Assembly: GCF_028710545.1 (NCBI RefSeq)
Contig: NZ_JAQTTX010000024.1
Location: 1-41,266 of the forward strand
Reading direction: 5' to 3'
DNA: 41,266 bases
Origin: Halothiobacillus sp.
GTDB taxonomy: Bacteria > Pseudomonadota > Gammaproteobacteria > Halothiobacillales > Halothiobacillaceae
Shown here piece after piece: positions 1 to 9,740 of the stretch (positions are counted from its first letter, which is position 1; each line of letters opens with the position of its first letter). Both the position numbers and the translations under genes were made by a program. The notes beneath the pieces were generated by a model. It was not told the origin of the DNA. It did no database searches and was given only the letters and a program-made list of their open reading frames with translations.

Positions 1-13
1 TGTGAAAATATTT

Positions 14-19
14 TATAAT
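14..19 (+). promoter_or_regulatory. Probable -10 box for ccoG
   Basis: A perfect TATAAT hexamer lies about 48 bases before the preferred ccoG start. The matching -35 would fall outside the window, so only half of the promoter can be seen. The region is AT-rich, as expected for a promoter. Transcription would begin near base 26. Confidence 0.4.
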
Positions 20-66
20 CTATTGATTGATTTTTCTGCTGCCATTAGCGTAGGGGTATGAGACAC

Positions 67-1488
67 ATGTCTGCTGTCGATCTGACCGAAAAAGAACCGG
101 AGCTGTATAAAGCTCGTGAGCCAATCCATCCTAAGTCGATCAAAGGGCGCTTCCGAACGTTCAAGACGTCGATGCTCGTCTTGGCCTATGCCGTTTTTTT
201 CCTGCTGCCTTGGGTGCGTTGGGAGCGCGCGGTAGGGCCTGGGCAAGCGGTAATGTTCGATATCCCCAGTCGCCGCTATTATCTTTTCGATCTGGTCATT
301 CATCCACAGGACATGTTTTTGCTGGCGGGTTTCCTGATTCTTGCGGCATGGTTGCTCTTTTTTGTTACGGGGTTGGTCGGTCGCGCATTTTGTGGCTATT
401 TCTGTTTCCAAACGCTTTGGACCGATGTATTCATGAAAATCGAATACTGGGTTCAGGGAGATCGCAACAAGCGGATGAAGCTCGAGAAGCAGGGCTGGGA
501 TGCTGAGAAGATCTGGAAGAAGGGATTGACGATCTTCCTCTGGACCCTAGTGGCCTTCTGGACGGGGTTTACCTTTACCGCCTACTGGGCGGATGCCCCC
601 CAACTCTTTGTCGCCTTCTTCACGGGTACGGCCAATTCCGCCGCCTACATCACAACTGGCATTCTTACGGCAACAACACTTGTGGCGGCTGGATTCGCCC
701 GTGAGCAGGTGTGCATCTACATGTGTCCGTACGCCCGTTTTCAGGCCGTGATGTTCGATAAGGAATCATTACTGGTCAGTTATGACGTGAATCGAGGCGA
801 GGGTTCTACTGGTCGTAAACCTTTGCAGAAGGGCTTGATGACACTGGAAGAGCGTCATGCGGCGGGAACGGGAGACTGCATCGATTGCAAACTTTGTGTG
901 CAGGTCTGCCCGACAGGTATCGATATCCGTGACGGTCTTCAACTGGCCTGTATCTCTTGTGGGCTCTGTATCGATGCCTGTAACGAGATCATGGACAAGC
1001 GGGGATGGCCTGAAGGATTGATCCGTTACGCTTCTGAAAAAGAACTGGAAACAGGCGTAAAACCAAGCCTGTTCAAGTTCAGAACCATCGGTTATGGCAT
1101 TGCGACGCTGTTGGCTACGGGATTGTTGTTGTATGGTATTTTCAACATGAAGCCGGTTGATTTCGCAGTGGAACAAATCCGCCAACCTCTGTTTGTGGTG
1201 ATGTCCGATGGCACAGTCCAAAATAGCTATCAGCTGAAAATTAACAATAAAGAACAGGTTCCGCTGGAACTCGAGCTTGAGTTGAAGGGTCTAAAAGACG
1301 CTCATGTGTCCATTGGTGGCAACTTCACTACCTTGAGCATCCCTGCTGATGGAACGAGAAATTATCTGCTGCACGTGCGAGCGCCGCGAGAAGCTGGAGT
1401 TTCTCGCCAGATTATCCGTTTTGAGCTCAAGGATAAGTCCGGACGTTTGCCGGTTATCCAGCAAGAGACCAGCTTTAATTTCAGATAA
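67..1488 (+). CDS. ccoG: Cytochrome c oxidase accessory protein CcoG (FixG/RdxA)
   Basis: Membrane iron-sulfur protein needed to mature cbb3-type cytochrome oxidase; in studied homologues it takes part in copper reduction or delivery. The 473-residue protein has several membrane segments in its N-terminal 230 residues and the family motifs CGYFC (about residue 109) and CIYMCPYARFQ (about 216). Two ferredoxin-like clusters follow (about 271-310, CxxCxxCxxxCP and CxxCxxCxxxC). A further membrane helix (about 340-360) leads to a C-terminal Ig-like domain. ATG at 67 is preferred over ATG at 58 because AGGGG at 52-56 is correctly spaced only for 67. It is followed by fixH and ccoI, the usual ccoGHI order. 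The ccoNOQP oxidase genes are not in view and may lie upstream. Confidence 0.95.
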   Translation: MSAVDLTEKEPELYKAREPIHPKSIKGRFRTFKTSMLVLAYAVFFLLPWVRWERAVGPGQAVMFDIPSRRYYLFDLVIHPQDMFLLAGFLILAAWLLFFVTGLVGRAFCGYFCFQTLWTDVFMKIEYWVQGDRNKRMKLEKQGWDAEKIWKKGLTIFLWTLVAFWTGFTFTAYWADAPQLFVAFFTGTANSAAYITTGILTATTLVAAGFAREQVCIYMCPYARFQAVMFDKESLLVSYDVNRGEGSTGRKPLQKGLMTLEERHAAGTGDCIDCKLCVQVCPTGIDIRDGLQLACISCGLCIDACNEIMDKRGWPEGLIRYASEKELETGVKPSLFKFRTIGYGIATLLATGLLLYGIFNMKPVDFAVEQIRQPLFVVMSDGTVQNSYQLKINNKEQVPLELELELKGLKDAHVSIGGNFTTLSIPADGTRNYLLHVRAPREAGVSRQIIRFELKDKSGRLPVIQQETSFNFR

Positions 1489-1502
1489 TTGATTTGCATC
1501 TG
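1489..1502 (+). promoter_or_regulatory. FNR/ANR-like box
   Basis: TTGAT-N4-ATCTG, just after the ccoG stop, matches 8 of 10 positions of the FNR/ANR consensus TTGAT-N4-ATCAA. cbb3 maturation genes are often under FNR/ANR control in proteobacteria (family knowledge). One site matched by eye is weak evidence. Confidence 0.25.
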
Positions 1503-1667
1503 AGGCTGGATCAAGGGATCCAATTCAGATTGTCAGATTAAGCTCATCGAAAGGGATGATTTCGGTGAGCTCCATTTTCCAATCTTCCATTGCCGATGAT
1601 GGGTGATTGGAAAGTGGCGCACCTATCCGTGCCGTAGAACCTCTGCATTGATTTGTTGTGGAGGCCC

Positions 1668-1690
1668 CCAATGCGGTAAGACCGCGTTGG
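1668..1690 (+). promoter_or_regulatory. Hairpin overlapping the fixH leader terminator (possible antiterminator)
   Basis: CCAATGCGGT (1668-1677), a three-base loop and ACCGCGTTGG (1681-1690) form a 10-bp stem with one G-T pair. Its 3' arm is also the 5' arm of the terminator at 1683-1716, so the two hairpins cannot form together. This is the geometry of an attenuator or antiterminator. Confidence 0.35.
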
Positions 1691-1720
1691 CCTGCTTCTT
1701 TGCCAACGTGTTTTTTATTT
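1683..1720 (+). terminator. Rho-independent terminator in the ccoG-fixH gap
   Basis: A 9-bp stem (1683-1691 with 1702-1710, one G-T pair) and a 10-base loop are followed directly by TTTTTTATTT. It ends only 26 bases before the fixH ATG, which leaves no room for a separate promoter in between. It may therefore act as a leader attenuator for fixH-ccoI rather than a simple end of the ccoG transcript. Confidence 0.6.
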
Positions 1721-1745
1721 ATTGAAAGCGTTTTTGGAGATTTCG

Positions 1746-2549
1746 ATGAGTTTGGTTTTACCGGGGAGTATCGGTGTTTTAGGCATTATTGTTCTTTTCT
1801 TCTTGCTGAAGTGGCGCTGGCCACAGGCGGGCAGACCGATAGCCATGATTCTCGGGATTCTCTCTCTCGCGGCTTATGCACCTTATGCGATTACCCATTG
1901 GCCGGGCTCGGATATCGTCACAATGGTTATTGTGCTTTACGTGGCGACTGCCTTTATCCTCGGGTTGCTCTTCCCGCCGCGCAAGGCGAAAGATGGCAAG
2001 ATGACTTTCCACTGGGGGCCGACCTACGTCATTATTTTCCTTTCCGTTGTGGTGCTGCTTGACTCTATTTTCGTCACGTTAGCCAGCAGCGGCCTCTCGC
2101 AGAATGCGGCCAAGGAACTGCTTCCCAAGCCGGATGAGGGCACCGAGGTGACTTCTTTCTTTCCGGGGACGGTCTCTCGTGATTATCAGAAAGACCTGAA
2201 AATGTTCAACCAGTACAACGATGCCCTCGATGAGCAGATTCAGCGCGGGTGGAAGGTCCACAAGGGTTGGGTTGATTCGCCGGTGGTGAACAAGCCGACC
2301 TTGTTCCGTGTTTCCGTTGTCGACAAGGATGGCAACCCCGTCACGGGCGCCTCAGTACAGGTTCATTTCATGCGCCCGGCAGATAAGCGGTTGGATTTTC
2401 TGACCGTCCTGCCGGAGTCTCAAGCCGGGGTTTATCAGGAGCCTTTGAAGATGACCAATCCAGGGCTTTGGGAAGTTGTTATTCATATCAAGAAAGGTGA
2501 TGCCAATTTTGAATTGGATGGGCAAACCAATATCAATTTAAGCAATTAA
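1746..2549 (+). CDS. fixH: FixH/CcoH family cbb3 oxidase assembly protein, long form
   Basis: Membrane protein of the FixH family, which acts in cbb3 oxidase assembly and copper handling. The 267-residue product has about four hydrophobic segments in its first 115 residues, then a periplasmic FixH-like domain (about 120-267) ending in the beta-rich pattern GLWEVVIHIKKGDANFELDG. Many FixH proteins are only about 150-180 residues with one anchor, so this has an added multi-span N-terminus. ATG at 1746 is used because GGAGA lies 5 bases upstream; an upstream TTG at 1722 has no better site. It lies between ccoG and ccoI, behind a possible attenuator. Confidence 0.8.
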   Translation: MSLVLPGSIGVLGIIVLFFLLKWRWPQAGRPIAMILGILSLAAYAPYAITHWPGSDIVTMVIVLYVATAFILGLLFPPRKAKDGKMTFHWGPTYVIIFLSVVVLLDSIFVTLASSGLSQNAAKELLPKPDEGTEVTSFFPGTVSRDYQKDLKMFNQYNDALDEQIQRGWKVHKGWVDSPVVNKPTLFRVSVVDKDGNPVTGASVQVHFMRPADKRLDFLTVLPESQAGVYQEPLKMTNPGLWEVVIHIKKGDANFELDGQTNINLSN

Positions 2550-2590
2550 TCTTGCCCGGCAGTTATCTGTGACTTTCGGAGTGCTGACGC

Positions 2591-5050
2591 ATGTCTACCT
2601 TAGCCGTCTCTGAAGAAAAATATACTGCGGCTACTGGAAAAGAAGCCTGTTTTCATTGTGGATTACCGGTGCCGCCCGGTTCCACTTTCCATTCCCATGT
2701 TCTCGGTGAAGATCGGCCGATGTGCTGCCCCGGCTGTCAGGCGGTGGCCGACGCCATCGTTGATAACGGGATGGAGGATTACTACCGATATCGTACGGAG
2801 CCGGGAGCCCGACCCGCCGATGATGTGTCGCGGATGCTGGAAGAACTGTCGGTCTTCGATCGCCCCGAAATGCAGAAATCATTTGTGGCGAATCGTGTGG
2901 GAGACACGCGCGAAGCTTCGCTCATTCTCGAGGGTATCGTCTGTTCTGCCTGCGTGTGGCTCACCGAGCGTCATGTGCGGCAGTTACCCGGCGTCATTTC
3001 CTTTTCGGTCAACTTCTCGACGCATCGTGCGCAGGTTTCCTGGGATAACCGGCAGATCAAGCTGAGCGAAATTCTGCATGCGATTGCGGCGATCGGTTAC
3101 CGCGCCCACCCCTATGATCCAAACCGCCAAGACCGTGTATTCAAACGAGAGCGGCATATATTGATGCAGCGATTGGCTGTGGCTGGCCTGGTTTATTTGC
3201 AGGTCATGATGATCTCGATGGCCCTGTATTTCGGGGATTATCTGGGTATCAACGATCAACTGCGCTACTTTTTCTGGTGGATGAGCCTGATCCTGTCGAC
3301 GCCCATCGTGCTGTATTCGGGGCAGGCCTTCTTCAAACCGGCATGGCGGGATCTGAAGCAAAAGCAGGTGGGCATGGATCTGCCTGTATCCTTGAGCATT
3401 ATTCTTGCTTATGCGGGGAGTGCCTGGGCGGTTTTCACAAACTCAGGTCATATCTATTTCGATTCGGTCACGATGTTCATTGCGCTTCTGCTGGGCGGTC
3501 GACTGTTGGAGCTTTCCGCTCGTCACAAAGCGGGCGAAATGAGTGAATCGCTCACGCGGCTGGTGCCCGCCGTTGCTCATCGGATCGAGCCCGATGGATC
3601 GGTGCATGCCATTCCTGCTTTTGACTTGGTCGAAGGCGATCGGGTGCTGATTCGCCCAGGGGACGCCGTGCCGGCGGATGGTGTTGTTTTCGAGGGCGAA
3701 AGCAGCGTGAATGCCGCGATGCTGACCGGCGAAAGTGTGCCGGAAAGCAAATATCCCGGTGCCGAATTAGTGGCCGGTACGATCAATACAGAGAGCCCGT
3801 TGGTGATGACGGTGCAGAAAGTAGGGCAGGATACGCTGGTATCGTCCATTGTCCGGTTGATCGATCGTGCCCAGTCACAGAAGCCGAAAATTTCGGAATT
3901 GGCCGATCGCTTCGCGCGCAAGTTTGTTTTTGCCTTGCTGGGCATTACCGTTGTCGTGACCGCCATCTGGTTATGGATTGATCCAAGCAAGGCATTTTGG
4001 GTTGCCGTTTCCATTCTGGCTATTACCTGTCCGTGTTCCATTTCTCTTGCCACCCCTTCGGCCATTGCGGTCGCCGTAGGGCGGATGACGCGTGCAGGTT
4101 TGCTGGTGACGCGTGGCTATGCGCTGGAAGGGCTGGCCCACGCGACGCATGTCGTGTTCGATAAAACCGGTACATTGACGGATGGTCAACTGGCCGTCCA
4201 GCGTATTGAGCCGACATCGTCGTTTTCTCCCGATGAACTGCTGCTCTGGGCTGGTTCACTTGAACAACAAACCGAGCACCCCGTGGGGCGAGCAATCGTC
4301 CTCGCGGCAAAGCGCGGCCGTGAGCTGCTGCCTGTTACTGATGTGAAAAACCACCCGGGTCGGGGAATGACCGGGGTGGTGGCCGGACACCGTATTGCTG
4401 TTGGCAATCAACGGTTGTTTGAGGAGTTGGGTATCGCCGCATCCGTCGATTTTTCCGCATCGGCGGATCTTCAGGTTCTGGTTGCCATTGAGGAGCGATT
4501 AGCGGGTATTGTGCATTTAAGCGATACCATTCGTGCCGATGCCAAGGCGGCGCTGGATGAGATTGTTTCTCTTGGGCTCAAACCCATCATTCTCTCGGGG
4601 GATCATCGGGATCGCGTGGCTCAGATGGCCCAAAGCCTGGGTGTTTTGCATGCCGAAGGCGGTTTGTTACCTGCGGAGAAACTGGCCCGGGTCGAGCAGT
4701 TGCAGTCGGAAGGTGCCATCGTGCTCATGGTGGGCGATGGAATCAATGATGCCCCCGTACTGGCGCAGGCTCAGGTTTCGATGGCTATGGGGGGCGGTAC
4801 CGTAATTGCCCGGCACAGCGCGGATATCGTGCTGATCAATGATCAACTCATGCAAATCCCGTTCGGTCTGCGGTATTCGCGTCGAGTGATGGCGAATATC
4901 AAGGAAAACCTGGGTTGGTCTGTGGTGTATAACGCCATCGCCATTCCCCTGGCGGCGGCAGGGTTGGTTCAGCCCTGGGTTGCTGCCATTGGTATGTCCT
5001 TGAGCTCGATCCTCGTGGTGGGAAACGCTTTGCGATTGCGTTGGGACTGA
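2591..5050 (+). CDS. ccoI: Copper-translocating P-type ATPase CcoI/FixI
   Basis: Cu-exporting P1B-type ATPase that supplies copper for cbb3 oxidase assembly, in the inner membrane. Its 819 residues show an N-terminal cysteine-rich metal-binding region (CFHCG about residue 20, MCCPGCQ about 40), a heavy-metal-associated domain with CSAC (about 118-121), the membrane CPC motif (about 480), the phosphorylation motif DKTGT (D about 524), the HP motif in the nucleotide domain and GDGINDAP (about 715). These fix the family. The N-terminal CxxC-rich region plus position after ccoG and fixH points to CcoI rather than general CopA. The start has GGAG upstream. No ccoS follows; the next gene is on the other strand. 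Confidence 0.93.
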   Translation: MSTLAVSEEKYTAATGKEACFHCGLPVPPGSTFHSHVLGEDRPMCCPGCQAVADAIVDNGMEDYYRYRTEPGARPADDVSRMLEELSVFDRPEMQKSFVANRVGDTREASLILEGIVCSACVWLTERHVRQLPGVISFSVNFSTHRAQVSWDNRQIKLSEILHAIAAIGYRAHPYDPNRQDRVFKRERHILMQRLAVAGLVYLQVMMISMALYFGDYLGINDQLRYFFWWMSLILSTPIVLYSGQAFFKPAWRDLKQKQVGMDLPVSLSIILAYAGSAWAVFTNSGHIYFDSVTMFIALLLGGRLLELSARHKAGEMSESLTRLVPAVAHRIEPDGSVHAIPAFDLVEGDRVLIRPGDAVPADGVVFEGESSVNAAMLTGESVPESKYPGAELVAGTINTESPLVMTVQKVGQDTLVSSIVRLIDRAQSQKPKISELADRFARKFVFALLGITVVVTAIWLWIDPSKAFWVAVSILAITCPCSISLATPSAIAVAVGRMTRAGLLVTRGYALEGLAHATHVVFDKTGTLTDGQLAVQRIEPTSSFSPDELLLWAGSLEQQTEHPVGRAIVLAAKRGRELLPVTDVKNHPGRGMTGVVAGHRIAVGNQRLFEELGIAASVDFSASADLQVLVAIEERLAGIVHLSDTIRADAKAALDEIVSLGLKPIILSGDHRDRVAQMAQSLGVLHAEGGLLPAEKLARVEQLQSEGAIVLMVGDGINDAPVLAQAQVSMAMGGGTVIARHSADIVLINDQLMQIPFGLRYSRRVMANIKENLGWSVVYNAIAIPLAAAGLVQPWVAAIGMSLSSILVVGNALRLRWD

Positions 5051-5113
5051 AAAAGCTTTGAGAGGGCGATGTGCCCCGCGAGGTGTTACGTGCTGGTGGG
5101 GCGGCCTGCGGGG

Positions 5114-5602
5114 TTACTTGCCGATGCTGTATAGGTACTGATTGAGAAGTGCCATATCGGTGCTGGTGCGCCGGTAGAGGTTGTCCAGACTGATGATGGC
5201 GTACTCCAGAAGCAGTACGGTTATCACGGGGTATTCAAGCCGCATGCGGTTGTACATGACGCGAGGCAGGCGCAGCAGGCGTGTGGGCTTGCTTGCGCGC
5301 ATGCGAACATTACGTGGCTTGCGGTCAAAAAAGCTCATTTCGCCAAGCATTTCACCGGCCGGGATCTGGCCGACGACCATCTCATTCACCGTGGAACCGA
5401 CGATCAGCTCTGCTTCGCCTTCAAGCAAAAAATAAAGCGACTCACCGACCTCGCCGATGTCGGCAATAATTTCACCCTTATCCACACACATCAAGTCGCA
5501 AAAATCCAGAAACGCGTTGATTTCCCGCTGCGTGAATATTGCGGTATCGGTCAATTTGCCTAGAAATTCAGTGAGTTGATTGCGGTCTTTGTCGGTAATC
5601 AT
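5114..5602 (-). CDS. Cyclic nucleotide-binding domain protein
   Basis: A 162-residue soluble protein made almost wholly of a CRP-like cyclic nucleotide-binding fold. Visible features are the glycine turns (GESLYFLLEGEAELIVG) and a phosphate-binding-cassette-like segment GEMSFFDRKPRNVRMRA (about 87-103). A C-terminal helix follows, with no helix-turn-helix, so it is not a complete CRP/FNR regulator. It could be a sensory or scaffolding module. The start at 5602 has AAGGA upstream. It converges with ccoI, 63 bases away. The ligand and partner cannot be told from sequence. Confidence 0.75.
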   Translation of the reverse strand: MITDKDRNQLTEFLGKLTDTAIFTQREINAFLDFCDLMCVDKGEIIADIGEVGESLYFLLEGEAELIVGSTVNEMVVGQIPAGEMLGEMSFFDRKPRNVRMRASKPTRLLRLPRVMYNRMRLEYPVITVLLLEYAIISLDNLYRRTSTDMALLNQYLYSIGK

Positions 5603-5916
5603 GGGTGCTGTCCTTGATATTTTTTAAATTGCATCAGGTGAATTAAGTATTTCCTGATGCCTTGGATTGTCCAGAACTTTGTGGGTTTTGTCGATGATTC
5701 GAGGCGGTGATTGTTTCCTGCGGACAACGAATGAATTTGGTGCAATTTGTTGGTGAATAAGTATCTACATGTTCAACTTGATGATGGTGGATACTGCACC
5801 GGAGCCGAGTTTTAAGTGGATTGTGCTAAACTTATCGCCAATTCAATCTTTTTCTTTTCAGTCGGTGTTTTTGGATGCTGACCAGTTAATTTTTTGTTTT
5901 TTTGGAGATTTCTTCA
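5603..5916. other. Intergenic promoter region between the cNMP-domain gene and glyA
   Basis: This 314-base gap between divergent genes holds no convincing gene. It is AT-rich, especially near 5625-5660 and 5840-5900. The one promoter-like signal is an extended -10, TGCTAAACT at 5824-5832, about 85 bases before glyA, with a poor -35. The rest should hold the promoter of the minus-strand gene, which I could not place. Confidence 0.4.
5825..5832 (+). promoter_or_regulatory. Extended -10 candidate for glyA
   Basis: TG-C-TAAACT matches an extended -10 element with no recognisable -35 at 17 bases. The same TGCTAnAnT pattern occurs before ribB (9695-9703) and asmA (23549-23557), which raises confidence a little. 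Confidence 0.35.
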
Positions 5917-7170
<1,254 letters not shown>

Positions 7171-7191
7171 GCAGCACCGGGGTATTGATCT

Positions 7192-7719
7192 GTGCAGTGC
7201 ATTGCGTGTGGGCATCCCAACACCCATGTGATTGATTCGCGTATGGTCGAGGGCGGTGTCTCTATTCGCCGCCGTCGGGAATGTCTTGCCTGCAAGCAAC
7301 GCTTCACCACCTATGAAACCGCCGATATTCGCTTGCCGCGCATCGTGAAAAGTAACGGTGCCCGGCAGTCGTTCAATGAAGAAAAGCTTCGTTCGGGCAT
7401 GATGCGCGCGCTCGAAAAGCGGCCGGTTGCCACCAGCCGAATCGATGATGAAATCGATCAGATCAAGAAAACCCTGCAAGCCACAGGCGCAAAGGAAGTG
7501 ACGGCGCGTAAGATCGGCGATCTGGTCATGCAGGCATTGCGGCGACTCGATCAGGTGGCCTATATCCGCTTTGCTTCGGTATACCTGAGCTTCGATAACG
7601 TGGAGGCCTTCCGCGCGGCGATCGAGGGCCTTAATCAGGATTCGCTCGGCCAAGAAAGCCTGAGTACGAAATCAGAAAAAGTGGGTGATGCGACCAAGGG
7701 TGATCCCGATGTCGGCTGA
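7192..7719 (+). CDS. nrdR: Transcriptional repressor NrdR
   Basis: Zinc-ribbon plus ATP-cone repressor of ribonucleotide reductase genes. The ribbon is visible as CIACG (about 3-7) and CLACKQRF (about 31-38) around the basic RRRRE stretch. The ATP-cone follows at about 49-139 (LPRIVKSNGARQSFNEEKLR). The GTG start places the first CxxC at residues 3-6, as in the family. At 175 residues it is about 20 longer than usual because of a polar C-terminal tail. Its end overlaps the start of ribD by 11 bases, suggesting coupled translation. Confidence 0.95.
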   Translation: MQCIACGHPNTHVIDSRMVEGGVSIRRRRECLACKQRFTTYETADIRLPRIVKSNGARQSFNEEKLRSGMMRALEKRPVATSRIDDEIDQIKKTLQATGAKEVTARKIGDLVMQALRRLDQVAYIRFASVYLSFDNVEAFRAAIEGLNQDSLGQESLSTKSEKVGDATKGDPDVG

Positions 7720-8872
7720 GTTTGTGCAGGCAGGCTTTTCGCCGGATGACACTCGCTGGATGCGCGAAGCCCTGGCCTTGGCCGAGCGCGGCATCACGAC
7801 CACTCAGCCTAACCCAAGGGTGGGTTGCGTCATCGTTCAGGCGGGTGAAGTCGTTGGTCGTGGTTTTCACGCACGAGCAGGGGCCCCCCATGCCGAGGTG
7901 TTCGCCTTGCAGGAGGCGGGCGAACGCGCCAATGGCGCAACCGCCTATGTCACGCTCGAACCCTGTGCGCATGTGGGCAGAACACCCGCTTGCGCACCGC
8001 AACTGGCCGCGGCCGGGGTTCGCCGTGTGGTCACCGCCATGACCGATCCCGATCCGCGCGTAGCGGGGCAAGGGCATGCCATCCTGCGTGCAGCGGGTGT
8101 GCAGGTCGAGACCGGTCAGCTGGAAGCCGAGGCGCGTTGGCTTAATCGCGGGTTTTTATCCCGTATCGAGCGCGGACGTCCCTGGGTCACGGTGAAGATT
8201 GCCCAATCGCTCGATGGCCGCACGGCGCTTGCCAATGGTGAAAGCCGCTGGATTACGGGCGAGGCCGCGCGGCGCGATGTGCAGTTTTTGCGCGCGCGCC
8301 ACGCTGCGATTCTGACCGGTGTGGACACCGTGCTGACTGATGATGCGCGCCTCAATGTACGTTTGACGGCCGAGGAGCTTGCGATCGACGGCGCGGTGCG
8401 CCAACCTTTGCGCGTCGTGCTCGATAGTGGCCTGCGCCTGCCGCCGTTCGCACCGATGTTTGATGTGCCAGGCGACGTGCGTATCTACACACGCGATGTG
8501 GATGCGGGTATCCATCACGATGGTTTGACCGCGCGGGGCGTTCAACTGGTGGCAGCGCCCCAGGCCGATTCCGGTCTGGATCTCGCGTTCATCCTGCGTG
8601 ATCTGGCGCAGCAGGGCATCAGTGAGGTTCTGGTCGAATCAGGGCCAAAACTGGCGGGTGCCTTTGTCGACCAAGGCTGGGTGGATGAGTTGATCATCTA
8701 TCAGGCGCCCGTCTTGCTGGGGCACAAGGCCCAACCCTGTCTTGCCTTATCGTCGCCGGATCGGCTCGATGGCGCGCGGCGTTGGCAGATTCGGGACACC
8801 CTGACGGTGGGGCGGGATCTTCGAATCACGCTGGTACCACTCGCTGATTCATCCGGCGCCACTGGATGGTGA
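7709..8872 (+). CDS. ribD: Bifunctional riboflavin deaminase/reductase RibD
   Basis: Catalyses deamination of the GTP cyclohydrolase II product and then NADPH-dependent reduction of the ribose, the second and third steps of riboflavin synthesis. The N-terminal cytidine-deaminase-like domain carries the zinc motifs HAEVFAL (about 61) and PCAHVGRTPAC (about 87-97). The reductase domain starts near residue 150 (RPWVTVKIAQSLDGRTA). Length is 388 residues, within family range. ATG at 7709 is chosen because AAGGG lies upstream; a GTG at 7685 would add 8 residues. It overlaps nrdR by 11 bases. Confidence 0.95.
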   Translation: MSAEFVQAGFSPDDTRWMREALALAERGITTTQPNPRVGCVIVQAGEVVGRGFHARAGAPHAEVFALQEAGERANGATAYVTLEPCAHVGRTPACAPQLAAAGVRRVVTAMTDPDPRVAGQGHAILRAAGVQVETGQLEAEARWLNRGFLSRIERGRPWVTVKIAQSLDGRTALANGESRWITGEAARRDVQFLRARHAAILTGVDTVLTDDARLNVRLTAEELAIDGAVRQPLRVVLDSGLRLPPFAPMFDVPGDVRIYTRDVDAGIHHDGLTARGVQLVAAPQADSGLDLAFILRDLAQQGISEVLVESGPKLAGAFVDQGWVDELIIYQAPVLLGHKAQPCLALSSPDRLDGARRWQIRDTLTVGRDLRITLVPLADSSGATGW

Positions 8873-8991
8873 GCTGAACAATCGCCATAGGTTTGCGATA
8901 CAGGGAAGCGTTGCACGCTCAGTCCGGGATGGACGCATTTGGATATCCCTTGATAATCATCTTAGGAAAACCTTATCTCCGGAGGAAGGCC

Positions 8992-9642
8992 ATGTTTACC
9001 GGCATTATTCAGTCTGTTGGTTCTATGCGGACGATGACGCCCAAGGGCGGCGATATCCAGTTGACGATCGATGCGGGCAAGCTGGATATGAACAAGATCG
9101 CCCTGGGTGACAGCATCGCGGTCAACGGTGTGTGTCTGACCGTCACGGCTTTTGACGCGCACAGTTTTACCGTGGATTGTTCGCGCGAGACGCTGAAACT
9201 CACCACGCTCGGTCATCTGAAACCGGGTTCGCCGGTGAATCTTGAAACGGCACTGACCTTGTCCACGCCGTTGGGCGGGCATTTGGTGAGTGGGCATGTC
9301 GATGGTCTGGCCGAAGTGGAATCGCGCAGCGAAGAGGCGCGTGCGACCAGTTTCTGGCTGCGGGCGCCCGAGGATCTGGCGAAGTACATCGCCAAGAAAG
9401 GATCGGTAACCATCGATGGCGTCAGCCTGACCGTCAACGATGTGGATGGTTCGCGGTTTCGCCTGACCATCATCCCGCACACGCTGGCCCAGACCATCAT
9501 GGGGCAGTATCAGGCGGGGAGCCAGGTCAATCTCGAAATCGACGTGGTGGCGCGTTATCTCGAACGATTGCTGGCAGGGCAGGCGAGTTCTGCCAAACAT
9601 CCCTACGCCGACTACATGGGCTCGCCTTACTCGGTCGGTTGA
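8992..9642 (+). CDS. ribE: Riboflavin synthase alpha chain
   Basis: Dismutates two 6,7-dimethyl-8-ribityllumazine molecules to riboflavin plus a pyrimidine that is recycled. The 216-residue protein begins MFTGIIQSVG, the active-site N-terminus, and has two homologous lumazine-binding barrels (about 1-95 and 96-190), each with a GDSIAVNGVCLTV or KKGSVTIDGVSLTV type motif. GGAGGAAGG at 8981-8989 fixes the ATG at 8992. It lies 119 bases after ribD and 98 before ribB. I see no FMN riboswitch in either gap. The name follows the E. coli ribE/ribC convention, which varies between databases. Confidence 0.95.
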   Translation: MFTGIIQSVGSMRTMTPKGGDIQLTIDAGKLDMNKIALGDSIAVNGVCLTVTAFDAHSFTVDCSRETLKLTTLGHLKPGSPVNLETALTLSTPLGGHLVSGHVDGLAEVESRSEEARATSFWLRAPEDLAKYIAKKGSVTIDGVSLTVNDVDGSRFRLTIIPHTLAQTIMGQYQAGSQVNLEIDVVARYLERLLAGQASSAKHPYADYMGSPYSVG

Positions 9643-9694
9643 GCCGTGAATTTGCCAAGCGTAACGGGTTTTCAAGCGATCAGGCGTCGGCAAA

Positions 9695-9703
9695 TGCTAG
9701 AAT
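9695..9703 (+). promoter_or_regulatory. Extended -10 candidate for the ribB-ribH-nusB segment
   Basis: TG-C-TAGAAT is a good extended -10 (5 of 6 in the hexamer) 38 bases before the ribB ATG. No clear -35 is present. It would give an internal promoter within the rib cluster. Confidence 0.4.
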
Positions 9704-9740
9704 TCGTCCATTAACCTCAACCCATATGAGCCCGACATAA

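Noticed and set aside
5071..5122. CCCCGC and GCGGGG around 5073-5116 as a terminator for ccoI
   Set aside because: The loop would be nearly 40 bases and no T-run follows.
8873..8991. Looked for an FMN riboswitch before ribE and ribB
   Set aside because: No conserved RFN-element blocks were recognised in 8873-8991 or 9643-9740.
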